From the NCBI RefSeq assembly GCF_040958095.1, contig NC_091172.1, forward strand, positions 8,360,111 through 8,424,110: DNA of 64,000 bases. Direction: 5' to 3'. The notes beneath the pieces were generated by a model. The model ran no database searches. It had not been told where the DNA came from and saw nothing but the letters and a program-made list of their open reading frames with translations. The translations under genes were made by a program, and so were the position numbers. Within the stretch, counting starts at the first letter, position 1. Every line of letters starts with the position of its first letter. This stretch comes from Procambarus clarkii (lineage: Eukaryota > Arthropoda > Malacostraca > Decapoda > Cambaridae). Positions 24,176 through 37,900 of the stretch are shown piece by piece.

Positions 24176-24989
24176 TTTAAAAATGGCTAATTTGGAAAAG
24201 GAATTCTTCAAATGCCATATTTGTTCAAGGTTGACTTAAAGAATACAAATTATCTGTGTTTTTATAAAGCATTTCCCTTGTTAGGATAATATCATGGGAT
24301 TTTTAGGGGCACCTGATTGAAGATGACAGGTTAATCGCCTCGTCAGCTTGGTCGACGTCATACCTGTGTACTTAGATTGAAGGCTACATCATCCGTGGGG
24401 GGGGGGGTCAGGTGTACATGTATACCTCGTTCAACTTTTATATAGTTCTCCTTTGGCTTCGGGATGTTTTTAATGAAGTTAATTTGTATTCATTAACATG
24501 TACTTTGTATTCTTTGTTTTATAGATTATAATGATGAATATGTTTTGGTTAGGGGGGTTGTACTTCTTACTCATTTACGGATTATTTATTTCATTATTCT
24601 TTCCTCTTTCTTGTATTCATTTTGCATGCTGGATCTGTAATATAATGTTATTGGAGGTTACAGGTTCGTGTTCTTGGATCAGAGCTGTACCACACACGCT
24701 TACACACTTCCTTCACAAAGAATTCACAATGACATGATATATCAATTAAATTACTATATTAGGGCAATGAGATGACTTCAACCAGCATTCTGGCGTAAGG
24801 GTTCGAGCCCCATTACCCGCAGCACAATATCTCACCATGAATAACGAGAAATCGTATAACCACAATTAAGGGAAGTATATAGGAAGTAAAAAAGGTTATA
24901 TGTTAGATGGAAACAAATAATGACTGAATAATGAAGATTCATGACACATGAGGAAACTTCAGGAAGCATATTAACAAATATATGTCAGT
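23861..24989. other. TA-rich and unassigned sequence
   Basis: Broken TA tracts at 23861-23880 and 24115-24175, an A-run at 23923, a G-run at 24400, and one 68-codon frame without motif. A B-box-like 'gggttcgagcccc' at about 24798 hints at a further SINE relic. Nothing else recognised. Confidence 0.45.
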
Positions 24990-25222
24990 TATCTTGAGAT
25001 GATATCGGGGCTTAGCGTCCCCGCGGCCCAGTCCTCGACCAGGCCTCCTTTTTGTTTCACACCCCAGGAAGCAGCCCGTAGCAGCTGTCTAACTCCCAGG
25101 TAACAGGGGGCATCAGGGTGAATGAAACATTTTGCTGATTTGTCTCCGCCTCCTCCGGGGATCGAACCTGGAACCTCAGGACAACGAATCCGAAGCGCTG
25201 TCTACTCAGCTGTCAGGCGCCC
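24990..25222 (-). repeat. tRNA-derived SINE (decapod type), minus copy
   Basis: Minus strand: a tRNA-like head with B box 'ggttcgatccccggaggagg' near 25150-25170, then the body 'tgctacgggctgcttcctgg', 'gaggcctggtcgaggactgg', 'gccgcggggacgctaagccc', ending 'atcatctcaagataac'. The same family lies at 26.4, 32.4, 37.9, 40.7, 52.2 and 58.4 kb. Non-coding and moved by a LINE partner in trans. Confidence 0.85.
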
Positions 25223-25469
25223 TTGACAGTTCCTAAAAATATTATCCTTATGGGAAGAGTTGTTTAGAAATTCTCTTACTAAGATCGTTTTTAAGTTGAT
25301 ACATTAAAAATACATTCAAAGTGTCTGAACCATTAATTATACTCCAATGCCATGATTTTATCATTTCTATTCAAGCAGATTCAATAACATTTCAATTTAA
25401 AATGTTGTCGCAATTTGTAAAGGAAAAAGTTTTTAATGAACGCGGACGGTAATGCTGAAGACAATGCCT

Positions 25470-26010
25470 TAGTTACACACATCAGTTACAGAACACATAT
25501 CAGTTACAGTACACATATCACTTACAGTACACATATCAGTTACAGTACACACACATCAGTTACAATACACATATCAGTTACAGCACACATATCAGTTACA
25601 GCACACATATCAGTTACAGTACACATATCAGTTACAGTACACATATCAGTTACAGTACACATATCAGTTACAATACACATATCAGTTACAGTACACATAT
25701 CAGTTACAGCACACATATCAGTTACAGTACACATATCAGTTACAGTACACATATCAGTTACAGTACACATATCAGTTACAGCACACATATTAGTTACAGT
25801 ACACATATCAGTTACAGTATACATATCAGTTACAGTACACATATCAGTTACAGCACACATATCAGTTACAGCACACATATCAGTTACAGTACACATATCA
25901 CTTACAGTTCACACACATCAGTTACAGCACACATATCAGTTACAGCACACATATCAGTTACTGCACACATCACTTACAGTACACACACATCAGTTACAGT
26001 ACATATATCA
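25470..26010. repeat. 18-bp minisatellite, about 30 copies
   Basis: The unit 'acacatatcagttacagt' varies at one or two positions (cagt, cagc, aata). The period is divisible by 3, so a 195-codon plus-strand frame (HISVT repeats) and a 118-codon minus-strand frame stay open by chance. No gene call. Confidence 0.95.
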
Positions 26011-26427
26011 TTCAAAATGTTAAGCGCTGAGATTATCGGCCAGGCACAGTCACCTGGCCATAATTAACCACGCATGACTGAAGCCAGTCAGACGCAGGTG
26101 TTGGTTTCACTCAATTTACCTCAAACACATTATATCAGTTCCGGGGTGCGGGGGGAGTGGGATGAGGGGGGGGGGGATTCAGAAGTGCTGCTGCTGTCTG
26201 ATAGAATTTTTGGTAATGGAGGCGCTGGGGGGCGGCGGCCCCTCCCTCCCTAGCCTGATATGTGATGTTTGTAAAGGTCTGTTTGGCCTCGTGAAGCTGT
26301 CTTGCCGTAAACATTCCACAGGTGAATGAATGAGTTAATGAAATTACTTTCACACACACACACACTCACTCACACTGTGTGTGTGTGTTTGTGGGGTAGA
26401 CAAGGATGGGATATTTAACACGTTTCA
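26011..26427. other. Unassigned sequence with CA/GT mirror
   Basis: Contains a G-run at 26165-26176 and an inverted simple repeat (CA tract then GT tract, 26350-26390). No gene recognised. Confidence 0.5.
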
Positions 26428-26598
26428 GGCGCCCGAGGCTGAATGGATAGCTCGCTGGATGCGTAGTCCTGTGGACCGGGGTTCGATTCCCGGCGCCGGC
26501 GAGAAACAAAATGGGCAGAGTTTCTTTCACCTTGATGCCCCCTGTTACCTAGTAGTAAATAGGTACGTGGGAATTAGACAGCTGTTACGGGCTGCTTC

Positions 26599-26601
<3 letters not shown>
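26428..26601 (+). repeat. tRNA-derived SINE, plus copy
   Basis: The head folds fairly well as a tRNA: 'ggcgcccgaggctgaatgga', D stem ggct/agct, and T arm 'ccggggttcgattcccggcg'. The first bases resemble tRNA-Thr. The body continues 'atgggcagagtttctttcac' and 'gttacctagtagtaaatagg' but stops at 'gggctgcttcct', where a (GT)n tract begins. Confidence 0.85.

Positions 26602-26662
<61 letters not shown>
26602..26662. repeat. (GT)n microsatellite
   Basis: A 61-bp GT tract replacing the 3' end of the SINE. Confidence 0.95.
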
Positions 26663-26665
<3 letters not shown>

Positions 26666-26673
26666 AGAAAAAA

Positions 26674-26745
26674 AGGTTGATAGACAGTTGAGAGGCGAAA
26701 GAGCAGAGCTCAATCCCCGCAAGCACTAGGTGAATACACACACAC
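26674..26745 (+). repeat. LINE 3'-end module, plus strand
   Basis: Reads 'ttgatagacagttgagaggc', 'gagctcaatccccgcaagca', 'ctaggtgaatac'. In the minus orientation the same module lies at 39762-39835, 39907-39980, 40528-40605 and 40840-40930, downstream of CR1-like coding pieces, so it is the 3' untranslated end of that LINE family. Confidence 0.7.
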
Positions 26746-26762
26746 AGACACACACACACACA

Positions 26763-27470
26763 AGGAAAAATCCGAGAATCAAAAGAAGAATCCATGGATT
26801 ACTAGGTCAATTATGAAAGCAAAGGAGCTGAACAAAAAGACGTGGGAGAAATTTCGAAATAACGGAACACAAGACAGTAGAGAGAGTTATCAGAGAACCA
26901 GGAACGAGTATGTTAGTGTGAGAAGAGCAGCTGAGAAAAGGTATGAAAATGATATAGCAAAGAAAGCCAAGACCGAACCAAAGCTACTCCACAGTCACAT
27001 CAGGAGGAAAACAACAGTGAAGGAACAGATGATGAAACTTAGAACGGGTGAGGAGAGGTATACAGAGAATGACAAAGAGGTGTGTGTAGAACATAACAAG
27101 AAGCTCCAGGAGATCTTCAAAACAGAATAAGGTGAGGTCACTGAGCTAGGAGAGGTGGCAGTAAACCAGGCGGCCTTGGAAGGGTTCGAATTTACAAGAG
27201 ATGAGGTCAAAAGTTAGATCTGGATGTGAGTAAGGCTGTTGGTCCAGACGGGATCTCACCATGGATTTTGAAAGAGAGTGCAGGAGCACTTTGCTTGCCA
27301 CTCGCCATAGTGTATAGTAAGTCACTGGAGACGGAAGACCTACCAAAAATATGGAAGACGGCTAATGTGGTCCCAATATACAAAAAGGGCGACAGGCAAG
27401 AGGCACTGAACATTAGTCCAGTGTCCTTGACTTGTATACCATGCAAGGTGATGGAGTACTGTACACCGTC
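26763..27470 (+). mobile_element. CR1-like LINE, linker and start of reverse transcriptase
   Basis: 26813-27130 encodes the linker (MKAKELNKKTWEKFRNNG ... ENDKEVCVEHNKKLQEIF). After a frame shift near 27210, 27226-27475 gives the first reverse-transcriptase blocks: SKAVGPDGISPWILKES, LPKIWKTANVVPIYKKGD and PVSLTCIPCKVMEY. The catalytic blocks with the two aspartates are missing because the element ends at about 27470, where a second LINE begins in the opposite direction. Confidence 0.85.
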
Positions 27471-28684
27471 AATCAACAGGTGTACAGGTTCCTGAGCCTA
27501 TTGGGCTCTATCATATCTACACTTGAAACTGTGTATGGAGTCAGCCTCCACCACATCACTTCCTAATGCATTCCATTTGTCAACCACTCTGACACTAAAA
27601 AAGTTTTTTCTAATATCTCTGTGGCTCATTTGGGCACTCAGTTTCCACCTGTGTCCCCTAGTGAGTGTGCTCCTTGTGTTAAATAGCCTGTCTTTATCTA
27701 CCCTGTCGATTCCCTTGAGAATCTTGAATGTGTTGATCATGTCCCCCCTAACTCTTCTGTCTTCCAATGAAGTGAGGTTTAATTCCCGTAGTCACTCCTC
27801 GTAGCTCATACCTCTCAGCTCGGGTACTAGTCTGGTGGCAAACCTTTGAACCTTTACCACTTTAGTCTTATGCTTGACTCCATGCTGGAGCCGCATACTC
27901 CAGGATTGGTCTGACATATGTGGTATATAATGTTCTGAAAGATTCCTTACACAAGTTTCTAAAGGCCGTTCTTATGTTAGCCAACCTGGCACATGTCGCT
28001 GATGTTATCCTCTTGATATGAGCTTCAGGGGACAGGTCTGGGGTGATATCAACCCCCAGGTCTTTCTATCTCTCTCTGACTCTTGAAGTATTTCATCTCC
28101 CAAATGATACCTTGTATCTGGTCTCCTGCTTCCTACCACTATCTACATTACATTACATTTGCTTGGGTTGAACTCTAACAACCATTTGTTTGACCATTCC
28201 TGCAGCTTGTCCAGGTCTTCTTGAAGCCTCAAGCTCTCCTCCTCTGTCTTAATCCTTCTCATATTTTTGGCGTCGTCAGCAAATATTGAGTGGAATGAGT
28301 CTATACCTTCTGGTAGATCATTTACGTATATCAGAAACAGGATAGGTCCGAGTACAGAGCCCTGTGGGACTCCACTGGTGGCTTCACGCCAAACTGAGAT
28401 CTCACCCCTCACTGTAACTCTCTGCTTCCTATTGCTTAGGTACTCCCTTATCCATTGGAGCGCCCTAGCAGTTACTCCTGCCTGTATCTCCAGATTATGT
28501 ATCAGCCTTTTATGGGGTAGTGTGTCAAAGACTTTCCGACAGTCCAAAAAAATGAAGTCCTTCTCTTTCTTGCTTAATCTTTGTCATCTGTTCGTAGAAT
28601 TCTATTAAGCCTGTAAGGCAAGATTTACCCTCCCTGAACCCATGTTGATTGGTTGTCACGAAGTCTCTTCTTTCCAGATGTGTT
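27471..28684 (-). mobile_element. CR1-like LINE, reverse transcriptase to 3' end
   Basis: Minus strand from 28684: NQHGFREGKSCLTGLIEFYE, then MDCRKVFDTLPHKRLIHNLE, SGVPQGSVLGPILFLIYVND, the catalytic block FADDAK, and EWSNKWLLEFNPSKCNVM. 27767-27498 gives the C-terminal block DRRVRGDMINTFKILKG ... RKNFFSVRVVDKWNALGSDV. Frame breaks occur between these. The 5' end is lost at the (GT)n tract (28694). The 3' end meets the plus-strand LINE at about 27470, giving two facing partial LINEs of related type. Confidence 0.88.
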
Positions 28685-28690
28685 ACTGGA

Positions 28691-28693
<3 letters not shown>

Positions 28694-28783
<90 letters not shown>
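28694..28783. repeat. (GT)n microsatellite
   Basis: A 90-bp GT tract between the LINE and the PLE, possibly the PLE 3' target or tail. Confidence 0.95.
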
Positions 28784-28786
<3 letters not shown>

Positions 28787-28855
28787 CACGAAAAATATAA
28801 ACGTGATTAAAAATGTGACAGTGTCAGACCACGGAGGAAGAATTGAAACAGGAAT

Positions 28856-28897
28856 TTCCTTAAGTACTTTCGTATATTAACACATCTTCAGAAGGAA
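28856..28897 (-). ncRNA. Hammerhead-like motif in PLE 3' region
   Basis: Minus strand: stem I TTCCTT with AAGGAA, core CTGAAGA (matches the hammerhead CUGANGA), one extra T, stem II GTGT/ATAC with one G-U pair, then GAAA and a very short stem III candidate within GTACTT. Short stem III is known for PLE hammerheads, which may act as dimers. Inferred only. Confidence 0.5.
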
Positions 28898-29294
28898 TGA
28901 TTTACAAGTCAAGTATTGGACATATATATAGGCAGGAGAAAGAGGTGATGTGAAGTGAGGTACAATGAAAAATAAATGGGAATTAGGTGGATATAAATAA
29001 GAACCGCACAAGAACTGCGGAAGGCCTATTGGCCCGAATAAGGCAACTTCCATTTATTCCCACTAATGGTTTATGATCCTACAACATAAGAGCGTGCATT
29101 AATAGGGCCACACATGGATAATAATAGCATAAGATAGTAAATATTTACAATGAATTAGTGAGACAAATGTGTTCCAATGATCCTACTCAAATCGCCCTTT
29201 AATTGATCAAAAATGGATCTAAGTTATATAAACCACTGCTAATGTTCAAATTACATTCTTCTGTAATCTGTATTAAAGCAGATTTAATTATGTT

Positions 29295-29642
29295 CTATTT
29301 GAAAGTGATTTTACAATTCGTTATTGAAGAAGCCATCTCCCAATCAATTTGGTGAGCATCTTCTGACAGATGAACAAACAAAGCATTAGACAATTGGCCA
29401 TGTCTTACAGAGTATTTATGTTGCGAAATTCTACATTTCAAATCATTAGATGTTTGCCCAACATAGAACTTATTACAGTCTTTACAAGATATTTTATAAA
29501 TGACACAATTATCATTACGAGGGTTGTTTCTGACTAATAGCTTACCAATAGTATTTTCGTAGCTAAACAATACATGTATATCAAAACGTTTCAAGGCATT
29601 GACCATATTTTGAAACCCAGAAAAATGTGGTAAACATAACAT
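29295..29642 (-). pseudogene. PLE GIY-YIG endonuclease fragment
   Basis: A 115-codon frame with VIYKISCKDCNKFYVGQTSN, then the ISQHKYSVRHGQLSNAL and FVHLSEDAHQIDWEMA segments. The IYK...YVGQT pair is the GIY-YIG motif; the CKDC knuckle before it and the downstream H...NAL...H pattern are typical of the PLE form of this nuclease. It would nick target DNA for insertion. It is part of the broken PLE at 28784-30000, not a host gene. Confidence 0.85.
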
Positions 29643-29998
29643 ATTCTTTGGGCGAATTTTTTCACTGCATATCTTATGAACGACGTGCTTTGCTACGGCA
29701 AACTTCCAAAAAACTCAGTGGATAACGAAGCTTGAGACCAATAGAATCAATATTCTTAAACTCTTCATCTAAAAATTCTGGACTAACTACCCTAAGAGCT
29801 CTTAGATACATAGAGGAAAAAATGGATTTTTTTCACATTGTATCTTTGCCCTGAGAAATAATGAACATAAGATATATTATTCGTAGGTTTTCTGTAGACA
29901 CTAAACTTTAGTGAAAAATCTTCCCTATGAATACGTACATCTAGGAATGGCAAACATTTATCAATTTCAGTCTCCATAGTAAATTTTAAACATATATA

Positions 29999-30370
<372 letters not shown>

Positions 30371-30372
<2 letters not shown>

Positions 30373-30557
30373 TGTTTCTATTTCAACCTATCAATATATG
30401 TTGAAATAGGCACAAAAAGAGCTCCACTATTTCATGTTCCACTTCCCGGCTTGGTCACAACTTTTCGCAATATTCATCACGTGTTATTTTTTATTTACTC
30501 CCACACACAAATACTTATCCTGATGCAGACGAGGATTCACAATAACGAGGCTGAAAT
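30371..30557. other. Unassigned spacer
   Basis: Under 200 bp with no recognised feature. Confidence 0.4.
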
Positions 30558-30648
30558 TTGTTGACCAAACCACACACTAGAAAGAGAAGGGACGACGACG
30601 TTTCGGTCCGTCCTGGACCATTCTCAAGTCGATTGTGGCTTGAGAATG
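30558..30648 (-). mobile_element. Hammerhead-like mini-element, copy 1
   Basis: Plus strand reads 'gttgaccaaaccacacacta' then 'gacgacgacgtttcggtccg' and 'gaccattctcaagtcgattg'. On the minus strand this is a core TTGAGAA, an extra T, stem II GGTCC/GGACC, GAAAC and GTCGTCGTC, closed by CGAC/GTCG. The same mini-element is inserted in a LINE at 60.24 kb and as an inverted pair at 53.94 kb. Confidence 0.75.
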
Positions 30649-30720
30649 TGAGCTTATCCTGATCGCTTCCAAGTGCTATATGGACTTAATGTCACGGCGC
30701 TTTCTCCTGATAGTTCCATT
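30649..30720 (+). repeat. SINE tail fragment
   Basis: 'gcttatcctgatcgcttcc', 'aagtgctatatggactt' and 'ggcgctttctcctgatagtt' match the body of the SINE at 49.76 and 62.2 kb, without the tRNA head. Confidence 0.7.
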
Positions 30721-31383
30721 CCATTCATACACACACACAACATACAGACACACATGTGAGCCACATTGGTCAGCTTCCACCTTTTTGTAAACAAAATTGT
30801 ACTTGGAAGCCAGCGAGAGAGAGAACGCTCTTCGCTACGAGAACGAGATTTTCGGTGACGAGTTAAATGGGTAAAACGATTTTCCTAGACAATATTGGGA
30901 CATTGAGGGAGTTTAAGGGAAGATGTCGCTGTTAACACCACCTCACCCGAGCGAGGGTGTCACTTGTAGACCTGGTCAAATTCAACAGAAAATATCTGCC
31001 AATAATGAAAACGGTGAGGTGGGTAAGCAAAATGACAACATGATAAAGGTAAAGAGTTTCAAGAGAAAAGATGAGTAAGTGACAGGTAATGGTAGAAGAT
31101 AATAAAAGGAAACACAGATAAACAGAGGGAGAGGCGGCAGACAAGGCACGTCACAGCACTAAAAGGTCTCACAAGTGTGTTTGCAGCATTAGGACGCAGA
31201 CAACCTCCAAAAGTCTTGTTTTCCTTCATTGGTTAACAAGGGAATATCATATCTACAGTTCCAATATAGAAAAGATTTACTACTCCACCTCATATAATTA
31301 AACTGACAACAAATAAGCTTTATTTAAAATTTCCATGGTAGGGAAACACTGACTCACACACACCTTCATGACCTCCACCAGAC
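30721..31383. other. Unassigned sequence
   Basis: No repeat family or gene recognised; only short frames without motifs. Confidence 0.45.
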
Positions 31384-32350
<967 letters not shown>

Positions 32351-32610
32351 TCAGGGGGTTTGACAGAAGAGTGGATAGCGCTTCGGATTCGTAGTCCTGA
32401 GGTTCCGGGCTCGATCCTCGGTGAAGGCGGAGAAAAATGGGCAAAAAGTTTCTTTCCCCCCTGATGCGCCTGTTACCTAGCAGTAAATAGGTACCTGGGA
32501 GTTAGACAACTGCTACGGGCTGCTTCCTGGGGGGTGTAACAAATAGGAGGCCTGGTTGAGGACCGGGCCGCGGGAACGTTAAGCCCCGAAATCATACCAA
32601 GAAGATAACC
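32351..32610 (+). repeat. tRNA-derived SINE, full-length plus copy
   Basis: The head has the A-box area 'agagtggatagcgcttcgga' and B box 'gggctcgatcctcgg'. The body follows: 'gcgcctgttacctagcagta', 'aataggtacctgggagttag', 'ctacgggctgcttcctgggg', 'gaggaccgggccgcgggaac' and the end 'aagccccgaaatcatacc'. This is one of the most complete copies of the family here. Confidence 0.85.
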
Positions 32611-33355
32611 TTCATCCCAAGACTTCTTGTTCTCCAACCCCACAACCTCTCTCCCTAACATATAAATTAAGGCCCATCACCCACCGCACTATCATCCCCT
32701 CCCCCCCCCCCCCCCCGTTACGTACCTCATTGAACAATAACACCTTTCAAATAGCCGTACCCACAGAACACCTTGTTGGTACCAATGGAACAACTTGCTA
32801 TTGGGTAGTTTACATGACCGTTGTTAAAGTAAAAATGAAGGAATAACAGAGACAGAAGATGATGTATTGGGGAGAGGCTGAGTGAAGGGTAATGAAGGCA
32901 ATGAGGTCAGAGGAAGACAGAGTAAACAGGAATAAACCAAAGGAACATCGAAAACTGTTCAGACCAGAGAAAAGATAAGCGATATGAAATCAAAAGGAAG
33001 GAAATAATGAATAAAAATAATGTTAAACAAAACGAGCAAAATAATATTAAGAAAGGCTTCAAGTAACAATTATTTAATTGTATAAATAATATAAACAGAT
33101 AACATTTCAGTTTTACTTAAAAAAAATAATGCCTAGTTAAAAAAAGGAATAAAATTAACTGGTAGAATTAAATATTTGAACAGTCAGTTGTTGGAGAACA
33201 TTTTTAATATAACGGGACCTATAAATTGCAAATCTGATTTTTTTATTAACACATTTAGGTACATATGCATTTGTGCAGCTACCCTAAAGTATATGAAAGG
33301 GAGTACATTAAAAGCTAGCCACATAATGCTAAAAATACCCATCACACAAAATAGG

Positions 33356-33357
<2 letters not shown>
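32611..33357. other. Unassigned sequence with C-run
   Basis: Contains a C-run at 32699-32716, then AT-rich DNA. No gene recognised. Confidence 0.45.
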
Positions 33358-33436
<79 letters not shown>

Positions 33437-33444
33437 ATATTATA

Positions 33445-33532
<88 letters not shown>
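33358..33532. repeat. (TA)n tract with 'tta' breaks
   Basis: About 175 bp of TA with several single-base phase changes. Confidence 0.95.
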
Positions 33533-34225
<693 letters not shown>

Positions 34226-36051
34226 CTGGGCCGAACATTTCACATCCACAAACTTCTTGAAGGAGTGGTATTGCAGCCGCGCCCCACCCTCCATGATTGA
34301 ACTGGGCCGACGCCCACCCCACTACTGAAACTCCAGATAAAATCACCAGTAATCCTCAATGTTTACTAGTGCTCACAACCAGCACCAGGACCTCCCTCTA
34401 ACCTTGTGCAGCGAGACACTCAGTCACCCTCTCTCTAACATGTATTGATTTTCTTATTTATTTTATTTCATCTCCCAAGTAGTTTAATTTCATTTGGAAA
34501 GTTTGCACATGTTATTTGACTCATCCTCTCTACCTAATGACGTTCTGGTTCTTATAAAAGTAATGGCCTTTGATGTCTATATGTGGAACTACATTAACGT
34601 TTAAACATATACCAGACATGTTTGCTTTGAAGAGCTGGTGCTGAATAAATGAAATCAGGTGTGTATAACTGACCTCGGGCAGATCGACTGCAAGAATAAA
34701 GTGAAGTTTGACCAGCCTATGGTCCGTCCAAGACTACTGAACCACGAAGACGAATAACACTGTATCTCCAAGTAGATTGTTAATGACGCTAGATATTGAT
34801 GCAGTTGACATTAACGTCTTACATGTGGTGAGTTGAAGTACAGGAAGTTCCTGGTAAACCCAGCGTTCATGTGGGTGCCGCAGCGTTCCTGTGGGTGCCG
34901 CAGTGTTCCTGTGGGTGCCGCAGCGTTCCCATGGGTGCCACAGCCCCCCTCCTGGGTGGCATCTCCACCCTCCTTCTCTTAGTGCCACAGATTTACCTCT
35001 ACTGGTGCCACAGCAGTCATACTGTTGGTGGCACAGACCTTCTCCCGCTGTGGCTGCTGCTCTCTTGCTGTAGGTGCGGCAGCCGATCTTCTGTTCTGAT
35101 ACTTGGTTAGGTTTATGTTAAAAATATATATTTGATGTGATCGTGAGTGTATTAGAGAAATTTGGGTTTCTCTGTCTGAGGTTGGAGGCCAGACGCTAAG
35201 GGCTAGCGTCACCCAGTTGTGCAGGTTGACTGCTGGCGAGCCTTACGACATCGGTGGAGACCGGCAGCGTCTCGAACCGGAATCCCAGCGCTTGAATATT
35301 GCAATATTTTTGTGGTCAACTCGCCCACCGGGTCGACCCGAGCACCACCGGGTCGACCCGAGCACCACCGGGTACCCCATGCGATGAAGCAATGAGAACG
35401 GGAATGAGTCACAGAACAGGAGACAATAAAAATCATATTAACTATACGAAATAATATTTTTTTCACATTTTTTAAGGAGCAATAATTTTTAACATATATA
35501 TAAATTATAAATAAATAATTTCAAACTTTACAAACCTTCTTTCGTAATGTTTGTAAGCTAAATTATTGGATCATAACTTTTCAAGTTCTTCTGAAGACAA
35601 AAAGTGACGAAACCATGTTTGGCCCCGAGCGGGAGAGAGTGCCAAGGTCAGGGAGAGTGCCAGGTGCCACAGGGAAGACAACGCCATTAAATATCCTGAA
35701 ATTTCCATACTCAAGGGGAACTGTGAGGAAATACGGAACACTTGGAGAGTGTTCGGAAGAGATGTTCACACGCCTGTGAATTCCAGCAGAATCAATGCTT
35801 TCTTGAACACACATGAGGCGGGAGGGGGGGGGGGGAATCTAATGGAATTATTAATGTTTGTGGTAAAGATAATATAAATTTGTTTATTTAATTTTTGGTG
35901 AAGGGGGAAGGGTAATGTGCTGAGGCAGAAGCAGAGGGAAAGTTGTTACTGTAGATTGAACGATGTTTAACTTAGGGAACAATTTTATAGAGTGGAAAAT
36001 AAATGTTAGTGTGTTGCTTAATTTTTTTGGAAGATGTCATCTTACTCTCCC
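34226..36051. other. Unassigned sequence with two short tandem repeats
   Basis: Four 20-bp copies of 'gcgttcctgtgggtgccgca' lie at 34861-34945 and two copies of 'caccgggtcgacccgagcac' at 35326-35370. A G-run sits at 35821-35836. No gene recognised; frames of 60-85 codons have no motifs. Confidence 0.6.
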
Positions 36052-36666
36052 ATCTCCTCTCAGCATCCACCTCAGCCCCTCCCCCCCTCCCAGCACCCAC
36101 CTCAGCCCCTCCCCGCCTCCCACCATCCACCTTAGCCCCTCCCCCCCTCCCAGCATCCACCTCAGCCCCTCCCCCCCTCCCAGCATCCACCTCAGCTCCT
36201 CCCCCCCTCCCAGCATCCACCTCAACTCCTCCCCCCTCCCAGCATCCACCTCAGCTCCTCCCCCCTCCCAGCATCCACCTCAGCTCCTCCCCCCCTCCCA
36301 GCATCCACCTCAGCTCCTCCCCCCCTCCCAGCATCCACCTCAGCTCCTCCCCCCCTCCCAGCATCCACCTCAGCTCCTCCCCCCCTCCCAGCATCCACCT
36401 CAGCTCCTCCCCCCTCCCAGCATCCACCTCAGCTCCTCCCCCCCTCCCAGCATCCACCTCAGCTCCTCCCCCCCTCCCAGCATCCATCTCAACTCCTCCC
36501 CCCTCCCAGCATCCACCTCAGCTCCTCCCCCCCTCCCAGCATCTACCTCAGCCCCTCCCCCCCTCCTAGCATCCACCTCAGCCCCTCCCCCCCTCCTAGC
36601 ATCCACCTCAGCCCCTCCCCCCCTCCTAGCATCCACCTCAGCCCCTCCCCCCTCCCCCCTCCCACC
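36052..36666. repeat. 30-bp minisatellite, about 20 copies
   Basis: The unit 'cagcatccacctcagctcct' plus 'ccccccctcc' varies by one C between copies, which moves the frame. This produces long proline/serine-rich frames on the plus strand (up to 254 codons) and glycine-rich ones on the minus strand. Repeat artefacts only. Confidence 0.95.
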
Positions 36667-37339
36667 TCAGCTATTAGGTTCTAATTCACTCCAATTTACG
36701 AACATAATTAAATTTCTTAGTGCATGAAATTCTTTAAGAGATCTTATCCTTACATTTTATTCCATTGAAATATTTTCCCGATATTCCTCACTGGAATATT
36801 GCAGTCCGAAATGTTATCAAAGATATTACTCACATTCCACCATCTCACCAAAGATGTTACTCACATTCCACTTCATTTTTCAAAAAATACTCCTATCATA
36901 CCACCACATTTTCCCTGTGAATAAGTTCCATTTCTCCTCACTTAAAGGAATACCGTACGTTATAGTACAATTCCCAGGATTACCTCGTATTGCGCTACAT
37001 TTACCACCAAAAATATCTAATATTTCGCTACATTTACCAGGAGCACTCTACATTTACAGAATTATTCCTGCGGGTGTTTCAGTGTTGCGCCACATGTTGA
37101 AGACTTTCAATACTGCTGCACATTGGCAGAGTCGGATTACCAAGTCTATGGCCACTCAGTCACTCAAGAATTTTACGTGATGGTCCACAAATATTGTGTC
37201 TGATTACCAGTGGAAAACATGTTTCTGGTTTTGTTGTTAAACTTAAAACTAAGTTATATTTCACGGCTTCTAAAGTATAAACGAATTTCATAGCATATCA
37301 GATTTTTTGTGTATTTATAAATATACATTTATATATAAA
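36667..37339. other. Unassigned sequence
   Basis: A 108-codon frame at 36854-37180 has no motif I know. Imperfect words 'acattccac' and 'ctacatttacca' recur, hinting at a decayed short repeat. Confidence 0.4.
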
Positions 37340-37900
37340 CATGTTCTCCTCACAGGTGGTACCCTGGCAGACCCCAGCACCTCAGCCCTGCTGAAAGCCA
37401 AGAAACAATCCAGCTGAGACAGCCCCATTGTAGACAAAGAAGCCACAGCTTCTTTGTCTGCAACAACCCCCAGTGATCGTGCACGCCTCACAGATGTGCA
37501 GGCTCCCCATGCAGGGGACTTCCTATTGGCAGTCTTTATGTCTGCGACAGGCACACATCTTGATCCGCAGGAGCTCCGTATTGCAGTCGCTCTCCGTCTT
37601 GCTGCCCTTTTATCCACACTGTTCATAGGTGTATTTGCGGCGAGGCAGATGCTGACGAATATGGATTGCATGGCCTGCACTGTGGAAAATCATGCGGTTG
37701 GCACTCACGACTCGACAAAGTCAGTGACATCTCTGTTAGCTAACAGTAACACTGTTGGATTTGCTGGTCGACCAGATGGAATTTCACCACGCCCAGGGTA
37801 AAATGTGTTGTTGTCCTGATCAGTAATGGATACTCTAATGGATATGTCGAGGAAGTCATCAAAAGGAAGGTTAGTCGCCATGAGACTTCAGATACAACAG
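37340..37900 (+). mobile_element. LINE C-terminal fragment (APHAGDFLLA type)
   Basis: The frame 37454-37801 contains DRARLTDVQAPHAGDFLLAV then TGTHLDPQELRIAVALRLAA. I recall this as the C-terminal region of a non-LTR retrotransposon common in decapods and molluscs, where a C-x-C-G and G-x-H-x-L-x-C segment follows; here that part is shifted out of frame near 37615. A second copy is at 45660-45910. The clade is not certain. Confidence 0.6.

Noticed and set aside
25436-26023. 195-codon HISVT-repeat protein
   Set aside because: An 18-bp minisatellite; open by divisibility by three.
26428-26500. Genuine tRNA-Thr gene
   Set aside because: The fold is fair, but it is followed directly by the standard SINE body and other copies are dispersed.
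36003-36727. Proline-rich 254-codon frame, possible structural protein
   Set aside because: A 30-bp CT-rich minisatellite with C-number changes that shift frame; the opposite strand is equally open.
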